A stretch of 64,000 nucleotides of DNA from Xestospongia muta (taxonomy: Eukaryota; Porifera; Demospongiae; Haplosclerida; Petrosiidae). The stretch covers positions 12,085,461 through 12,149,460 of the forward strand of contig OY848919.1 in assembly GCA_963693285.1 (NCBI GenBank), written 5' to 3'. The notes under the pieces are model-generated. The model was not told where the DNA came from, searched no databases, and saw nothing but the letters and a program-made list of their open reading frames with translations. Position 1 is the stretch's first letter. Each line of letters starts with the position of its first letter. Positions 27,001-39,295 of this stretch are shown in pieces. The translations under genes were made by a program, and so were the position numbers.

Positions 27001-30000
27001 ATGGTATGTACTACTAACAGTACTATAGCTTACCTTCTTTCTCTCTGATAAACTTCTCAATCTCTTCTTCTTTCTCTACTAATACTTTACCAGTAGCTAT
27101 AGAACATAACCATATATGGTATGTACTACTAACAGTACTATAGCTTGCCTTCCTTCTCTCTGGTTAACTTCTCAATCTCTTCTTGTTTCTCTACTAATAC
27201 TTTATCAGTAGCTGTAGAACATAACCATATATGGTATGTACTACTAACAGTACTATAGCTTGCCTTCCTTCTCTCTGATAAACTTCTCAATCTCTTCTTG
27301 TTTCTCTACTAATACTTTATCAGTAGCTGTAGAACATAACCATATATGGTATGTACTACTAACAGTACTATAGCTTGCCTTCCTTCTCTCTGATAAACTT
27401 CTCAATCTCTTCTTGTTTCTCTACTAATACTTTATCAGTAGCTGTAGAACATAACCATATATGGTATGTACTACTAACAGTACTATAGCTTACCTTCCTT
27501 CTCTCTGGTTAACTTCTCAATCTCTTCTTTCTCTACTAATACTTTATCAGTAGCTATAGAACATAACCATATTTGGTATGTACTACTAATAATACTATAG
27601 CTTACCTTCTTTCTCTCTGGTTAACTTCTCAATCACTTCTTCTTTCTCTACTAATACTTTGTCAGTAGCTATAGAACATAACCATATATGGTATGTACTA
27701 CTAACAGTACTATAGCTTACCTTCTTTCTCTCTGATAAACTTCTCAATCTCTTCTTCTTTCTCTACTAATACTTTATCAGTAGCTATAGAATATAACCAT
27801 ATATGGTATGTACTACTAACAGTACTATAGCTTGCCTTCCTTCTCTCTGGTTAACTTCTCAATCTCTTCTTGTTTCTCTACTAATACTTTATCAGTAGCT
27901 GTAGAACATAACCATATATGGTATGTACTACTAACAGTACTATAGCTTGCCTTCCTTCTCTCTGATAAACTTCTCAATCTCTTCTTGTTTCTCTACTAAT
28001 ACTTTATCAGTAGCTGTAGAACATAACCATATATGGTATGTACTACTAACAGTACTATAGCTTACCTTCCTTCTCTCTGGTTAACTTCTCAATCTCTTCT
28101 TTCTCTACTAATACTTTATCAGTAGCTATAGAACATAACCATATTTGGTATGTACTACTAATAATACTATAGCTTACCTTCTTTCTCTCTGGTTAACTTC
28201 TCAATCACTTCTTCTTTCTCTACTAATACTTTGTCAGTAGCTATAGAACATAACCATATATGGTATGTACTACTAACAGTACTATAGCTTACCTTCTTTC
28301 TCTCTGATAAACTTCTCAATCTCTTCTTCTTTCTCTACTAATACTTTACCAGTAGCTATAGAACATAACCATATATGGTATGTACTACTAACAGTACTAT
28401 AGCTTACTTCTTTTCTCTCTGGTCAAAGTATCAATCTCATTTTGTTTGTCTATATAACATAACCATATATGGCATGTACTACTATCAGTATAATATAGCT
28501 TACCTTTTTTCTCTCTGGTCAACTTGTTAATCTCTTCTTCTTTGTCACATAATTCATTATCAGCATTACCTATAGAACATTCATAACCATATATCTTATG
28601 AACTACCAACAATACTAACAGTATTGTAACAGTAATGAGCTATTCTAAAATTATTCCTTATATATATATATATATTGTTGTGATCAGTATTATAATAGTA
28701 AAATGAGTCAGCACATACTAAGTTCCTTAAATATCTCTTTCCATTGGGTTGTCAATAATATCGCTCGTTCCTTTAGTGTCTCTGTCTCTTGTTCCTTATC
28801 TTCAATTGTTTTTTTCATCTTTATTTCTCTCCTCTTCATCTCATCCAGCATCTTTTTTGATTCCACTACAGTTAAACATACACATGTATATTTTTCTATT
28901 GAATGACTGAAAGTAATCTAGAGTGGCTCTAAGTCTTTCTTGTATAATGAAGACAGATGAAAAAACAGCAATTACAATAGCATCATTGCTACAAATATTT
29001 GCAACATTAAGCACAATACAAATCGGAACTAACAGCTTTCATTATTCAAAGTAGCATAATGACTACAATATACTGTTCTCGCATGCCACTCCCATCCCAA
29101 GTGAGACTATTTTAATCATACACAACTTCATGATTACTGCATTGTTTGTGTACTGTTGTGTAAAGAGATTATGCTGTTGCCATTGGTGATGTTGTTTTAA
29201 CATTATTTTTATTCTATCAGAGGACAAGCTAGTTAATTTTGCTAGTATACATGACTATCTTAATTGTTTCAAGAATAAACATATTCAATACAATGTCTAA
29301 TGTCATCAATCATTAAAATTACTAAGACCAAGAGTCTTAAGAGATTCTGATAACTTTTAAAAGATATTTTGCATTTTAGTTGGTATATTTTTAAAAAAAT
29401 CAGACATTTGAAAACTTGGTAAATCAATTTTAAAATAGGATTTCTTTTACAAAAAGATTTAGATCAGCAGATTATTACTTGAGGATATTCTATTACTACT
29501 TATAGTAAGGTAATTGTCAGAAACCTGCTGACAACTTGAATTCTTGCCTCTTCATCTGAGCCTATATTACTAAATGATTTGTACTAAATATAATATGCAT
29601 CATTCAATACTTGCATTGGCATTGGTGACACTATCTTAAAAGGTTTGGCCATGCTTAGTTTGATAGCTTGCATTTCAGTGCTTCACATTTTGAGAATAAC
29701 AATATTTTGAGACTACATTATAAGAATTTGGAACAGAAGTGCTTCGTTACCTCTATTTTAGAGTCTTCCTTAGTAATTCATTTGGTTTCCCAGATATAGT
29801 TTTATTTTGTTTTGATTTGAAACCAGTCTCTAACCTTACTAGAGTAGCAACAAATTCTTGAACTTACTTAGACATTCTATTAGTAAATCAATATGCTTTT
29901 CAGTTATTGTCTCTTCAATAGGTTTTCTAACAACATCATCATCCAGGCTTTTATCATTTGGTAGTGATTGACCTATAAGTGAAATAATATTTTTTTATAA

Positions 30001-30393
30001 ACCTAGCTCCGGATCTAGTAATTTGAATGGCAATTAAACTATTAGCAAATTGAGCATACTTTCAGATTGTGAAGGCGATTGTTTAGGATCTAAAGGTAAC
30101 TTGTGTTGAGTTAGTCTGTCTTCTGTTGATGAGCCTTGTTCTGCTAGTTCTTCTGATATCTTTTTATATCTTCCATTAAGTGAAGAATCACTATCTTGAA
30201 TTAGCTGATGTAACTGTACTATTTTTGTTTGTAAACCTAAACAGAACATCAGATATAATAATATAATATAAATATAGTGATTTATCACTTTCCATACTCT
30301 TCGTCAATTGACTGATCTTTCTATCACTCATCCTTAGTTGTAAAGTTAGTGACATTAATGTCTCTTGTTGTATTTGTTTCTCTACATCAATAC
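24056..30393 (-). CDS. Coiled-coil stalk, TM and ZU5-like part of the Death/CARD receptor-like locus 1
   Basis: A phase-1 acceptor at 30393 opens VEKQIQQETLMSLTLQL. Further exons near 30237-30044, 29970-29870 and 28866-28720 are charged and coiled-coil-like. A tandem array of about 22 small stalk exons follows (26.1-28.57 kb). Then come the membrane helix exon near 25815-25740 (IIFFSIIMAILAIVIA), the ZU5-like exon 25084-25616 (IGGTADIIQWSDDSF, STEEEAESLVILHQS), two UPA-like exons, a linker, helix exons near 24440-24363 and 24272-24186, and the terminal exon ending KATPGN at 24056. An additional helix exon (24489-24571) has lost its acceptor AG and is probably skipped, which keeps frame. The first exon is in phase with the CARD exon ending at 33099, so this is most likely the 3' part of the gene starting at 33891. 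Confidence 0.7.
26130..28575 (-). repeat. Tandem array of about 22 coiled-coil micro-exons with 52-bp introns
   Basis: The period is 115 bp (112 in one variant): a 63-bp phase 1-1 exon plus a 52-bp intron. The exon encodes 21 residues, starting ATDKVLVEKQ and ending KLTREKE, which is exactly three heptads. Introns are nearly as conserved as exons and contain CCATATATGG. Eight introns begin GC (AG|GCAAGC), the others GT. Variant order repeats in blocks starting near 26802, 27487 and 28062, so whole blocks of five or six exons were duplicated recently. A 20-residue exon variant appears once per block and would break heptad phase. Confidence 0.85.
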
Positions 30394-30794
30394 CTATAGA
30401 ATATACATAACCAATATACAGAGTATATGTACTACTAGCAGTATAAGCAGTAATGAGCTACGAGACATAAAACTACGTAGGAATGAAGTCAATATTGCCT
30501 TCATACATTTCAATATTTACAAACATGGAGACCAGATCAATCATTTAGTTCAGATATAAAACAAATAAAGAAGAGGACAACTACAGGTATTTATCTGAAA
30601 TTTGTATAGGACAAACTTGATATGGGGCTGCATGTGTCCAAATATTAGTGAAGTTCAGGATGACTATACTTTATATCTTACTGCTGATTACACACATTAC
30701 TACATCATGATGATTTGGCAACAGATCACAACAGAAAGGACATTCTCAAACAGGCCCAAACTGTAACCTATTGGACCACCGCAGATTCTCAATA

Positions 30795-30876
30795 TTTCTC
30801 TTTGATGTTGATAAAAGCCTCATGTTTATAAACATATCAACTTATAGCTCACATTTCTCATTAACATCAAAGAGAA
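30795..30876. repeat. Short inverted repeat (hairpin) downstream of the CARD exons, copy 1
   Basis: Arms ttctctttgatgttg and caacatcaaagagaa-like sequence (30859-30876) are separated by about 45 bp. A matching structure lies at 45123-45195 in the equivalent place of the paralogous gene, between the CARD exon and the stalk exons. It could be a tiny MITE remnant or a structured RNA element within the transcript. Confidence 0.55.
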
Positions 30877-30998
30877 TTGATCATAAATTGTCTAATAGCA
30901 AATGACAAAATATAAGAAATGGATATTCTGAAATAAATAATACATGTAGACTACACATCAACTAAAGATCACTAATAGGTAATAATGACTTAGTACAT

Positions 30999-33891
30999 TT
31001 ATAATTCCATACCCAATTCTCTCCATTCTTGTTGAAGGGATCTAGCAGTCTCAGCAATGGGACCTCCTATATCAATGCACACTCTTAAGAACTTGGTGCA
31101 GTAGTCTTCTAGTTCAGATTGTTCCGTTATAAAACTCATTCCTGCTATAAATTCATCAAAGAGTCGATTAAACGAAGGTAAGCGATGAACTTCACTGCTG
31201 ATGAGATTAACTGCAAACATCCCAGTAGCTAATGCTGATATGCAATATCTACTTGTATCATGTAATTCCGCATAACGCTTAGTAAGGGTCCATCCAATTG
31301 ACTGCCTCGATTTGAAAACAGTAGCTACATATAATCAAACAAAAATTAAATATATTTTTTTGAATAATGAGATTATTATAACCAGAACCTCTTTAAAGGG
31401 TGCTTAGGGATCTCTTCTACATTATAACATTCATTTTGTCCTGTCCTAAAAATTGAGCATTGAAATAAATTTCAATAGCTTAGAGTCAGTAATGTTTTCC
31501 AAGCTTCTTTGCATCCCTTAGAGAGGAGGTCAAGTTTCATTGTTAGGCCCTCAATGGGCTAGGCTTTTCAATTGAATATAGAGTTCATTAATATTAATAT
31601 TTAAAAAAACAAAGTAAATGTAGAGATGGGTAATATCAATCTAATACTAAGAATGAAGACAAAATAGTAGGGATGGCAATTGCATTATTCCTACATAATG
31701 GAACAAGCACAGAAACAACAATTACCAATATTATTTAACTGATTTAACTGATGTTGTTGAATGTCCTTAATTATCTGTGCTATTAAGTAGAAATGATGCA
31801 ATTATCATCTCTACTTCTTGTTTGCATTCTTCAGATTGGACTGATATTACCCTTCCCTACATTTCTTAATTTTTTGAAAACATTTTTATTTATTTGTTTG
31901 TTTATTCTTTTAAACGCAAGTGTTTTGATGTCAAAAGCGAAAGCTGTAGCATGTTGGATTGCAATGAGGTTCCAGTTTAACCAAATCACAAAAAATGTTT
32001 TTGTGTTGTACATATTATATATTAAGAACTAATTAAATAAAGCAATAACAGAGGAACTTGGAATTATTTCATCATTCATGAGTTCTAGACAACAAGGAAA
32101 TTAAATTCATCACAGCTAGGCTTACAGTCCTGGTTTATAAGTCATACATTAATGATCCTGGATCTTCTTTTAAGCTGAAATCAAAGCAGGAAATAATAGT
32201 CTACTGTCAGAAGTAAGAAACAGTTAGCTACAGTGAAATAGCATTCTCCGTTCACATCTATTTCTTTCAGTTAATATTAATTATTCATAAATTATGGCTT
32301 CCTACATTGGTAGTATACTGTTGAAGTCACTAGGTTTGTTTCTGAGGCACTCAAAAAGCACATACTTTGTAGGTAACTGTGTTACCTCTGTGAATTTATG
32401 CTTATTGAGTTATTATGAACTATAAAGCAGCAGAGGCAAAGGCAGAAAGATGTAGTTTGGCAAGAACAGCCCTTTGCTTAGAGTAAGGGTCTGGTATTGC
32501 ACACATAATGTAGTTGTTCAAAAGGAATCGACATTTACTTAAACTGTGGATAATTTTATTATGCTGTACATGTTCATGTCAACATCCTAAAAGCTAGCCC
32601 ATCCCTTCCTCTCTATGCAACAATAACACAATGTTTTAGTGAGTATGAAAGAAATTGTTACACAAACTAAAATGCAATGATAGAGGATGGACATGCCATA
32701 TTCCAGCAGGAAATGTCTAAAGAGTAATTTGTTTGTAAATCCTTCATTAAATCAAAGTACTTTTCAGACTATTCAAACAATGTGGTTTGCCAGGCACAGG
32801 TTCAATGTTGTGGTTTTACCAGAATGCTAGGGAAGGAGACAACTGTACTATGTGTGGACTACCAAACCCTTCCTCTCTAAGCAAAGGGGTGGTCTTGCCA
32901 TAACTAGACTACAAATGTAGCACTTGGCTGCTTAGAAACCTCATCTTAATCTATAACTAAGTCATAATGAAGGGATTATTATAAAAAATACTGCAAAGAA
33001 TTGGTGATTTGATCAGTATCGTATGATATATTCATTGTTTTCTGTCACTAGATTTCCATTGACAATCCTGGCCATCCCTGCATAGACATGTTACATACCT
33101 TTGTCTCTAGATGCCGTAACACCTTCATTAGCTATATGTGAAAGGTCACAGTGCATTTTCTCAGCTACTGACTTGAACGCTTCAACTTTCTTTAGAGAGT
33201 AGATTAAATCAGTTAAGAATTGGGGTTGGAGCCTAAGAGTAGAACGAAGACATTTCATCAGAAGTAGGCCTTTTTCCATATCTGTCTTTGGACTCTTATC
33301 TGTAGTAACACTGTTATAACATTCTCGACTAATGAGACGAGTACTAAACAGCTCAGGTGCTAGAGCTAATCTGTTAGCAGAATCAGAGACAAGACATGAT
33401 AATTCAGCATAATGTGTTCTAAACACTTCTTCTGGTGAGGGTTGTGGATCTAAGGAATTGAAAATGTTTAACATTCATATACAAATATAATATGTTGACT
33501 ATTACTACAAAGATAGCTAGTTGCATCCATTACACTCACTTTGATAGAGATCTACTGATGGTATGGTGGTAATAACATCTTTTTGTACTTTTGATGCTAG
33601 ATTACCTTCATCAGCTTTTGACAAGGCATCAATTACTATATCCCAGGTGGCATGTGGGTCAACGTTGAGCCAATCTGAGAACAGAGCTAGTTTTCTAGTG
33701 TCCAAAGACGTGTTATCGTATTCAATCCTATCTATCATTGCACATGACATCTTTGGTAAGAAAATTGCAATTTTTTTCCAATTTACTAATGGTTCAAGTA
33801 GTGTATTCAGTTCAGACACAGTAGGTCTGTTAAAAAGTCTAGGACTATCTACTCGTAGACTAGTAACACATCTTGTAGGATTGTCAGACAT
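30999..33891 (-). CDS. Death - CARD-like - CARD-like protein (short form of locus 1)
   Basis: Three exons, 33540-33891, 33099-33449 and 30999-31324, total 1029 nt and give a 342-residue frame. Exon 1 is a Death domain (LLEPLVNWKKIAIFLP, WLNVDPHATWDIVIDAL, the usual tryptophan positions). Exon 2 is a CARD-like domain (EEVFRTHYAELSCLVSDSA). Exon 3 is a second death-fold-like domain with stop (KRYAELHDTSRY, LEDYCTKFLRVCIDI, GMEL). Exon 2 ends in phase 1, so it can join either exon 3 or the stalk exon at 30393. A short soluble form and a long membrane form are therefore both possible. The 1.8-kb second intron holds a MITE-like element. The paralogue at 39296-46098 has the same first two exons but no copy of exon 3. 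Confidence 0.8.
32453..32913. mobile_element. MITE-like element with long terminal inverted repeats, in an intron
   Basis: The left end (ggcaagaacagccctttgct at 32459, continuing tagagtaagggtctgg) is the reverse complement, with few mismatches, of the right end (ccaaacccttcctctctaag, then caaaggggtggtcttgcc, to about 32899). Similarity continues outward through gtagt and inward through cacacata, giving arms of about 50 bp around a 350-bp core without an open frame. This fits a non-autonomous DNA transposon. Target-site duplication is not obvious. A related end occurs at 37-70. Confidence 0.65.
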
Positions 33892-34044
33892 CGTGATAAT
33901 AATACTGAGACTTCTTCGGCCTAATAATAATTATATACATAAAACATAATGAATGCTATTAATTATTGTTCTTGCTCCACCTCTCAAATGTGCAAATCTG
34001 CACAAATCATTAAGAGAAGGATAAACCATAGTTGTTATAAGCGT

Positions 34045-34075
34045 ATACTCCCTCTTATATAACCTTACATAACGT
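34045..34075 (-). promoter_or_regulatory. TATA box region of Death-domain gene 1
   Basis: On the minus strand the sequence reads GTTATATAAGAGGGAGTATA about 160 bp before the ATG at 33891. The paralogue has GGTCATATAAAAGGGAGTGT at the same distance from its ATG. This is a plausible core promoter with a leader of roughly 130 nt. The sequence between them is also similar in the two genes. Confidence 0.5.
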
Positions 34076-34249
34076 TTCATAAAATATTATAATACACAGC
34101 ATATAAACATGAATACATACATATAATAAGGCATAATCTAACACCTGTACACTGTACATCATGACAATGTACTTGTTCAACTTCCTAAAACCATGCATAA
34201 TATGTGTAAAATTAATGTTTGAGATAAAAATACATGACAAACTAGGTGT

Positions 34250-36840
34250 ACACTATGAGAACTGTTTTCATTAAAAGCCACTTGGGTAGTATGCTAGTGA
34301 ATATTTTGACTGACTGCAGATCATCCAGTTTTACTAGTAGGTAGCAATGTTAGGAAAGGAGCAGAGTATCAGCTTCATAAAATAACATCAATTAACATGT
34401 ACATCAATTTATGACATCATGTGTTCTATATTCATGTTGTGAGGGTTTTCCACATTTTGTGAAGTTAAAATAGGACTTGTTAATCTCTTGAACTATGAAT
34501 ACATAATATGAATTGACCTATTGAATATACCTACTGTGTATATAATTGTGATAACATAAAGCAAAGATTAAAAATAAATACTAAAAAGATAATTTGGCAT
34601 ACAAATCATGTGATTATCACATATTTATTGCACAAACATCAGTCACAATGACTACTACTTTAACAATATCTAATAACAACAAATCATTAAATCAAACCTA
34701 TAGCTATTTAATTAACATGTAACACAAGTATTCTCTCAATAATAAATATCCCTTCTCTTCACAATCATCACCCTATGTGTTATGTACTATCCAATATGGA
34801 ACAAGATCTACGATATAAAGATAAAAATAGAACTTTATTTAATAACATTAAATTGATTGACCCATTTTGACCAATTAATATTATTTATCACTCTATTAAG
34901 ATACTTGTATTATAATCAGAATATATTATAATATGTCTGCCTATGCATGAAGAAAGTTATGATAAGAACAAACCAAATAGTAGACATGTTTATACATTAT
35001 AATATAGTATAAATATAAATAGTGTTTATACTAACAAATGTTATATAGAATATGACATTAATAGTTGGATACTGAACTATTAACTGGTTGACAATAATAT
35101 ACCTGGTAAATTAAATAATTAATGTTAGAGTGTGTCATAATGTATACCATGTACGTATATTTGTTACCATAGTAAGATGTATTACTCATTTATTGTATAT
35201 AACATAGAAGCTTTAAGTCAACACATCAAAAACAACACCAATAATAATGCTATCAAAACTATCTTAAAAATGGATCAATACATAGAAGAATGGATGCATA
35301 CCTTACTGTTACCATGACTCCAGCTACTCATTTTACTACATATCTTGTGTAGCCATTAGTCATCCTCAAATGATATAATATAAATATGTAGACCTAAGTT
35401 ATCAGTATTCCCATGAAGAGATGTTGCAAATCTCTCAGCTGCCTCAACATTTCCTAGTACAACAATCACTTTTGTTATTAACTAATATACTGTTAGAGAC
35501 GTCATTAGTGGTATTTTCAAAATTTGTGTTACCTTTAATAGAGAATTAAGGATTTAGCTGTCATTAATCTCATCAACCATTCTCTGTTATGTCAAATATT
35601 GCAGATCATGAGTTAGATGAAGAGTAGTCACATTTACTGATTAAATAATTGAATTATAACTTTAGCATCCCAACAGTAACATTAGCTGCTAATTAATGAA
35701 GGAAGTTATGATAGACAGTTATAGCTATGACAAGTTTGTGCTCCCTCATAGATATAAATGTAACAACAAATAAATAAATGAATTAATGTATACCTTATCT
35801 TATAATATAACAACACTGACAACATTCAAAACACTACTTAATGAATAATGAAGAGAGAGAAGAGAAAAATTTGCTACACTAGATTGAAAACTATGTACAT
35901 GTAATTAATCATTACATCATTGTGTTTACTGTCAAACAGAATTTACTCAAAATATCATATTAGGTAATATTTACTACTATATAGCACACACATATACTGT
36001 CAGTGTTTTAGAAATACTTATGGTTACAAAGTACAGACAGTTTTATATAATAGTATTTCTTATTTATGAATCATCTTGATTTATCATTTCCAAGGCAAAG
36101 GCTTTTCAGGACTAACATCAGTCACAGTGACACCTACTTCTTATTTCATTCACACCCACCACAAGCATTCTCTGCAAACTTCAATCGCAAATATCCATTC
36201 TCTCCCAACCATCATCCCTTGTATTACATACTACTCAATATGGAATAAGACCTATGATATATTAATATAAATTATATAATTTGTTCATGCTGTGGTATGG
36301 TTTCATATCTATAACTCATATTAATACATTTAATTGTTGATTAATCATTTTTAACAGTGAACCAATGGACTTATTTTACCATTATAATATTAATATATAT
36401 TGCACATAATACAGAATGAGCTACAGAGAAGAATTAATAATCATATACTTTTATTTCTAATATATAATGATTGACAGTCATGTAGTTAATTGTCAGAGTT
36501 GTGAACATTCTGTTCATTATCTCATTAGTTAGATAAAAGAATTCTCATGGATGATAGGCCTGGTATGTGAAGGCTGTCACTACAAAATTTATAATAAGAT
36601 ACCCCTTTTTGAAACTGTTATTTCATAGTAATTAGCAATGAAAACAGTGTTATATTGTTGATACATTCAAAGTATTGTGTAGTCATGAATGCAACTTAAT
36701 AGACCATGAATTAGTTATAGTTAACACAACTAATCTGTTTTAATATATACAAAATAGTGCAGCTCAAAATGTCAACTACTTCACACAAAGTACTTTATCA
36801 CTTACATTACACACAGTACATGTTTATGCCTTTAAGAATA
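34250..36840. other. Intergenic mosaic: shared Death-gene upstream flank, W repeats, block X copy 3
   Basis: 34260-34380 is almost the same as 46465-46585, so the upstream flanks of the two Death genes were duplicated with them. W copies lie at 34615-34830 and 36110-36260. Block X copy 3 (without minisatellite) spans about 35120-35870. Near 36080-36110 a remnant of a ZU5 terminal exon (coding PWK and a stop) is cut by a W copy. 36270-36840 shows nothing recognisable. Confidence 0.55.
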
Positions 36841-38290
36841 AAGTGTGTCATGTTGTATAATATTTGTGTACATATTATTACGTGTTACCATAGCAACAAG
36901 TAATTCATATAACAGTGTATAGTGTTGCTTGTCAGTGTAATATTATTAATGTACCTACATATAAAATTACATATAAAATTATTAGATGTAAACATCATAT
37001 ACTATTATCAATGAGGGAAGTGTACACTAACCATAATGTTTATAGAGTGGAGTAGTTCTTATGAATAACTCATCCCAGGTTTGAAATATCTAGCAGATGT
37101 TCATTACTACAATGATGTTGTAGAATACCACGTGTAAAGAATATAATTAATTACATATGTTGTGTGTTAGAATATACCTAATAAACTACAAATAATACTT
37201 ACATTACCTGTTCCTATACAAACACTACATCAGTACTATTAATATTAACTTACTGATATAGTCTTGCCACATTGCTGCATTGGCTGAGTTTGATGTAGGA
37301 GCTATATCATATATATATATATATTGTATCATTATATCTTCATTAAGTCTATAATAATAATAGTAATAATAAAGAGGAGATATTGACAATAATAATATTA
37401 ATTTTAAAAAACACTGAACAACAGCCAATCCTCCATGAATGTCAATGGTTTTCAGTGAATACAAAATAGAGGAAGGAACTTTTATAGAATTCCTTTGACA
37501 CAATATTTCAGCCTGAGTGGTGTCATTAATGTTTATACATGAAACTTTGTAAGAGAACTAGTCTTTATTAAGTCCAGTGAAAAATAAAATGGATAGATAT
37601 ATAATAATATCTTACTTAAATGTCTTAAAAGTTTTGTTGACATGATTTAGTCTGTCCATCACTACTAGCAAATGGATATATACTAGATGGAACAAAGGTC
37701 ATCTTATCCTGAAATGAGAAATTACATGAGTATCATTGTTATTATTATTATTATACATTAATCCATCTATCTGTTCATCCATCCATTCATCTTTCTTTTC
37801 TTCTTAAGTTACATATGATCACATGACTGTCACATGTTTACTGCACTGGCATCAGTCACAGTGACTACTTCTATAACAATACCTAATAACAATAAGCTAT
37901 TAAATCACATTCATGATCACTTAATTAGTAGTACATATCACAATTATTCTCTCCAAACTTCAATTGCAAATGTCCACTCTCTCCCTAATCATCACCCCAT
38001 GTGTTACATACTATCCAATATGGAATAGGACCTATGATATAAAATAGAACTACATTCAATAATAAAGTGAACCAGGTATATTATTATAATTTTGCTAGAC
38101 ATTAACTAACGAACTGTTGCACATGTACTCAAGGTACAAGACTATAGTTGTGAAAATCATACAGAGACTGTTCTGAAGATTTATATACTATATACTAGTA
38201 AATGGATATATATTAGATGGAACAGTGATCGTGTTATCTTGAAATGAGAAATGATATCAATATTGTTATTATTATTATCATTAATCCATC
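36840..38290. repeat. Block Y copy 1 (with W copy 3)
   Basis: Contains a gttaccatagcaac X-box-like site near 36890. It also holds minus-strand exon-like frames: LNEDIMIQYIY and SNSANAAMWQDYIS near 37250-37350, NDTTQAEILCQRNSIKVPSS near 37445-37530, and VPSSIYPFASSDGQTK near 37620-37712. The W repeat occupies 37830-38045. Other Y copies are at 46860, 55410 and 57840. The start exon seen in copies 3 and 4 is missing here. Confidence 0.65.
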
Positions 38291-38299
38291 TATACCTGG

Positions 38300-39010
38300 T
38301 AAATTAAATAATTAATATTAGAGTGTGTCATAATGTATAACATGTGTGTTTTGTTACCATAGTAACATGTATTAATCATTTATTGTACATGACTTTAAGT
38401 CAACACATCAAAGACAACACTACTAATAATGATATAAAAACTATCTTAAAAATGGATCAATACATAGAAGAATGGATGCATACCTTACTGTTACCATGAC
38501 TTCAGCTACTCATTTTACTACATATCTTGTGCAGCCATTAGTCATCCTCAAATGATATATAATACATACAAATACATAATATAATGATATATAATACATA
38601 TAAATACATAATATAATGATATATAATACATATAAATACATAATATAATGACATATATAATACATACAAATACACAATATAATGATATATAATACATACA
38701 AATACATAATATGTACCTGTCATTAATCTCATCAACCATTCTCTGTTATGTCAAATATTGCAGATCATGAGTTAGATGAGGAGTAGTCACATTTACTAAT
38801 TAAATAATTGAATTGTGACTTTATCACTTGCTGTCCAATAGTAACATTAGCTGCTAATGAAGGTGTTATGCTAGGTAGTTGTTGTTATGACAAGTTTGTT
38901 TTCTCTCATAGATATAAATGTAACAACATATAGTTAATGTATACATTTCTCTTATAATATAACAGCACTGACAACATTCAAAACACTACTTAATTAATGA
39001 ATAGGGAAGA
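38300..39010. repeat. Block X copy 4 with about five minisatellite units
   Basis: Has the same landmarks as the other X blocks. The 32-bp units run from about 38551 to 38712. The block abuts the terminal exon of the gene at 39296-46098. Confidence 0.7.
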
Positions 39011-39295
39011 GAGAGAAGAGAGAAATTTGCTATACTGGGCTGTCTTTATAGTGTTAGGGGTTTATTCCAAATTTATAGATAATATGTTGAAAACTGTCCA
39101 TGTGTAATTAATAATTACATCATTGTATTTACTGACAAATAGTATTTATTCAAAATATCATAATAAGTAATAAGTCCAACTACACAACACACACATATAC
39201 TGTCAGTTTTAGCTGTATACATGTAGTACTTATGTTTACAAAGTACAGACAGTTGTATATAATAGTTTTTCTTATTTATGAATCATCTTGATTTA

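Noticed and set aside
26130..28575. Regular array resembling a CRISPR array
   Set aside because: Both parts of each unit are conserved, one part is a coding exon, the period is 115 bp and splice sites are present. There are no variable spacers and no cas genes.
31793..32032. Plus-strand frame with hydrophobic segments inside an intron
   Set aside because: No splice context, paralogue or family. Hydrophobic codons are expected in AT-rich sequence.
33563..33949. Plus-strand open frame of about 128 codons
   Set aside because: Antisense shadow of the Death-domain exon. The minus frame has recognisable Death-domain residues and in-frame splicing.
36066..38028. Plus-strand frames in the W repeats (SLQTSIANVHSLP-like)
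   Set aside because: The frame is not kept between copies (frameshifts between 36.2 and 38.0 kb). It is better explained as a non-coding repeat.
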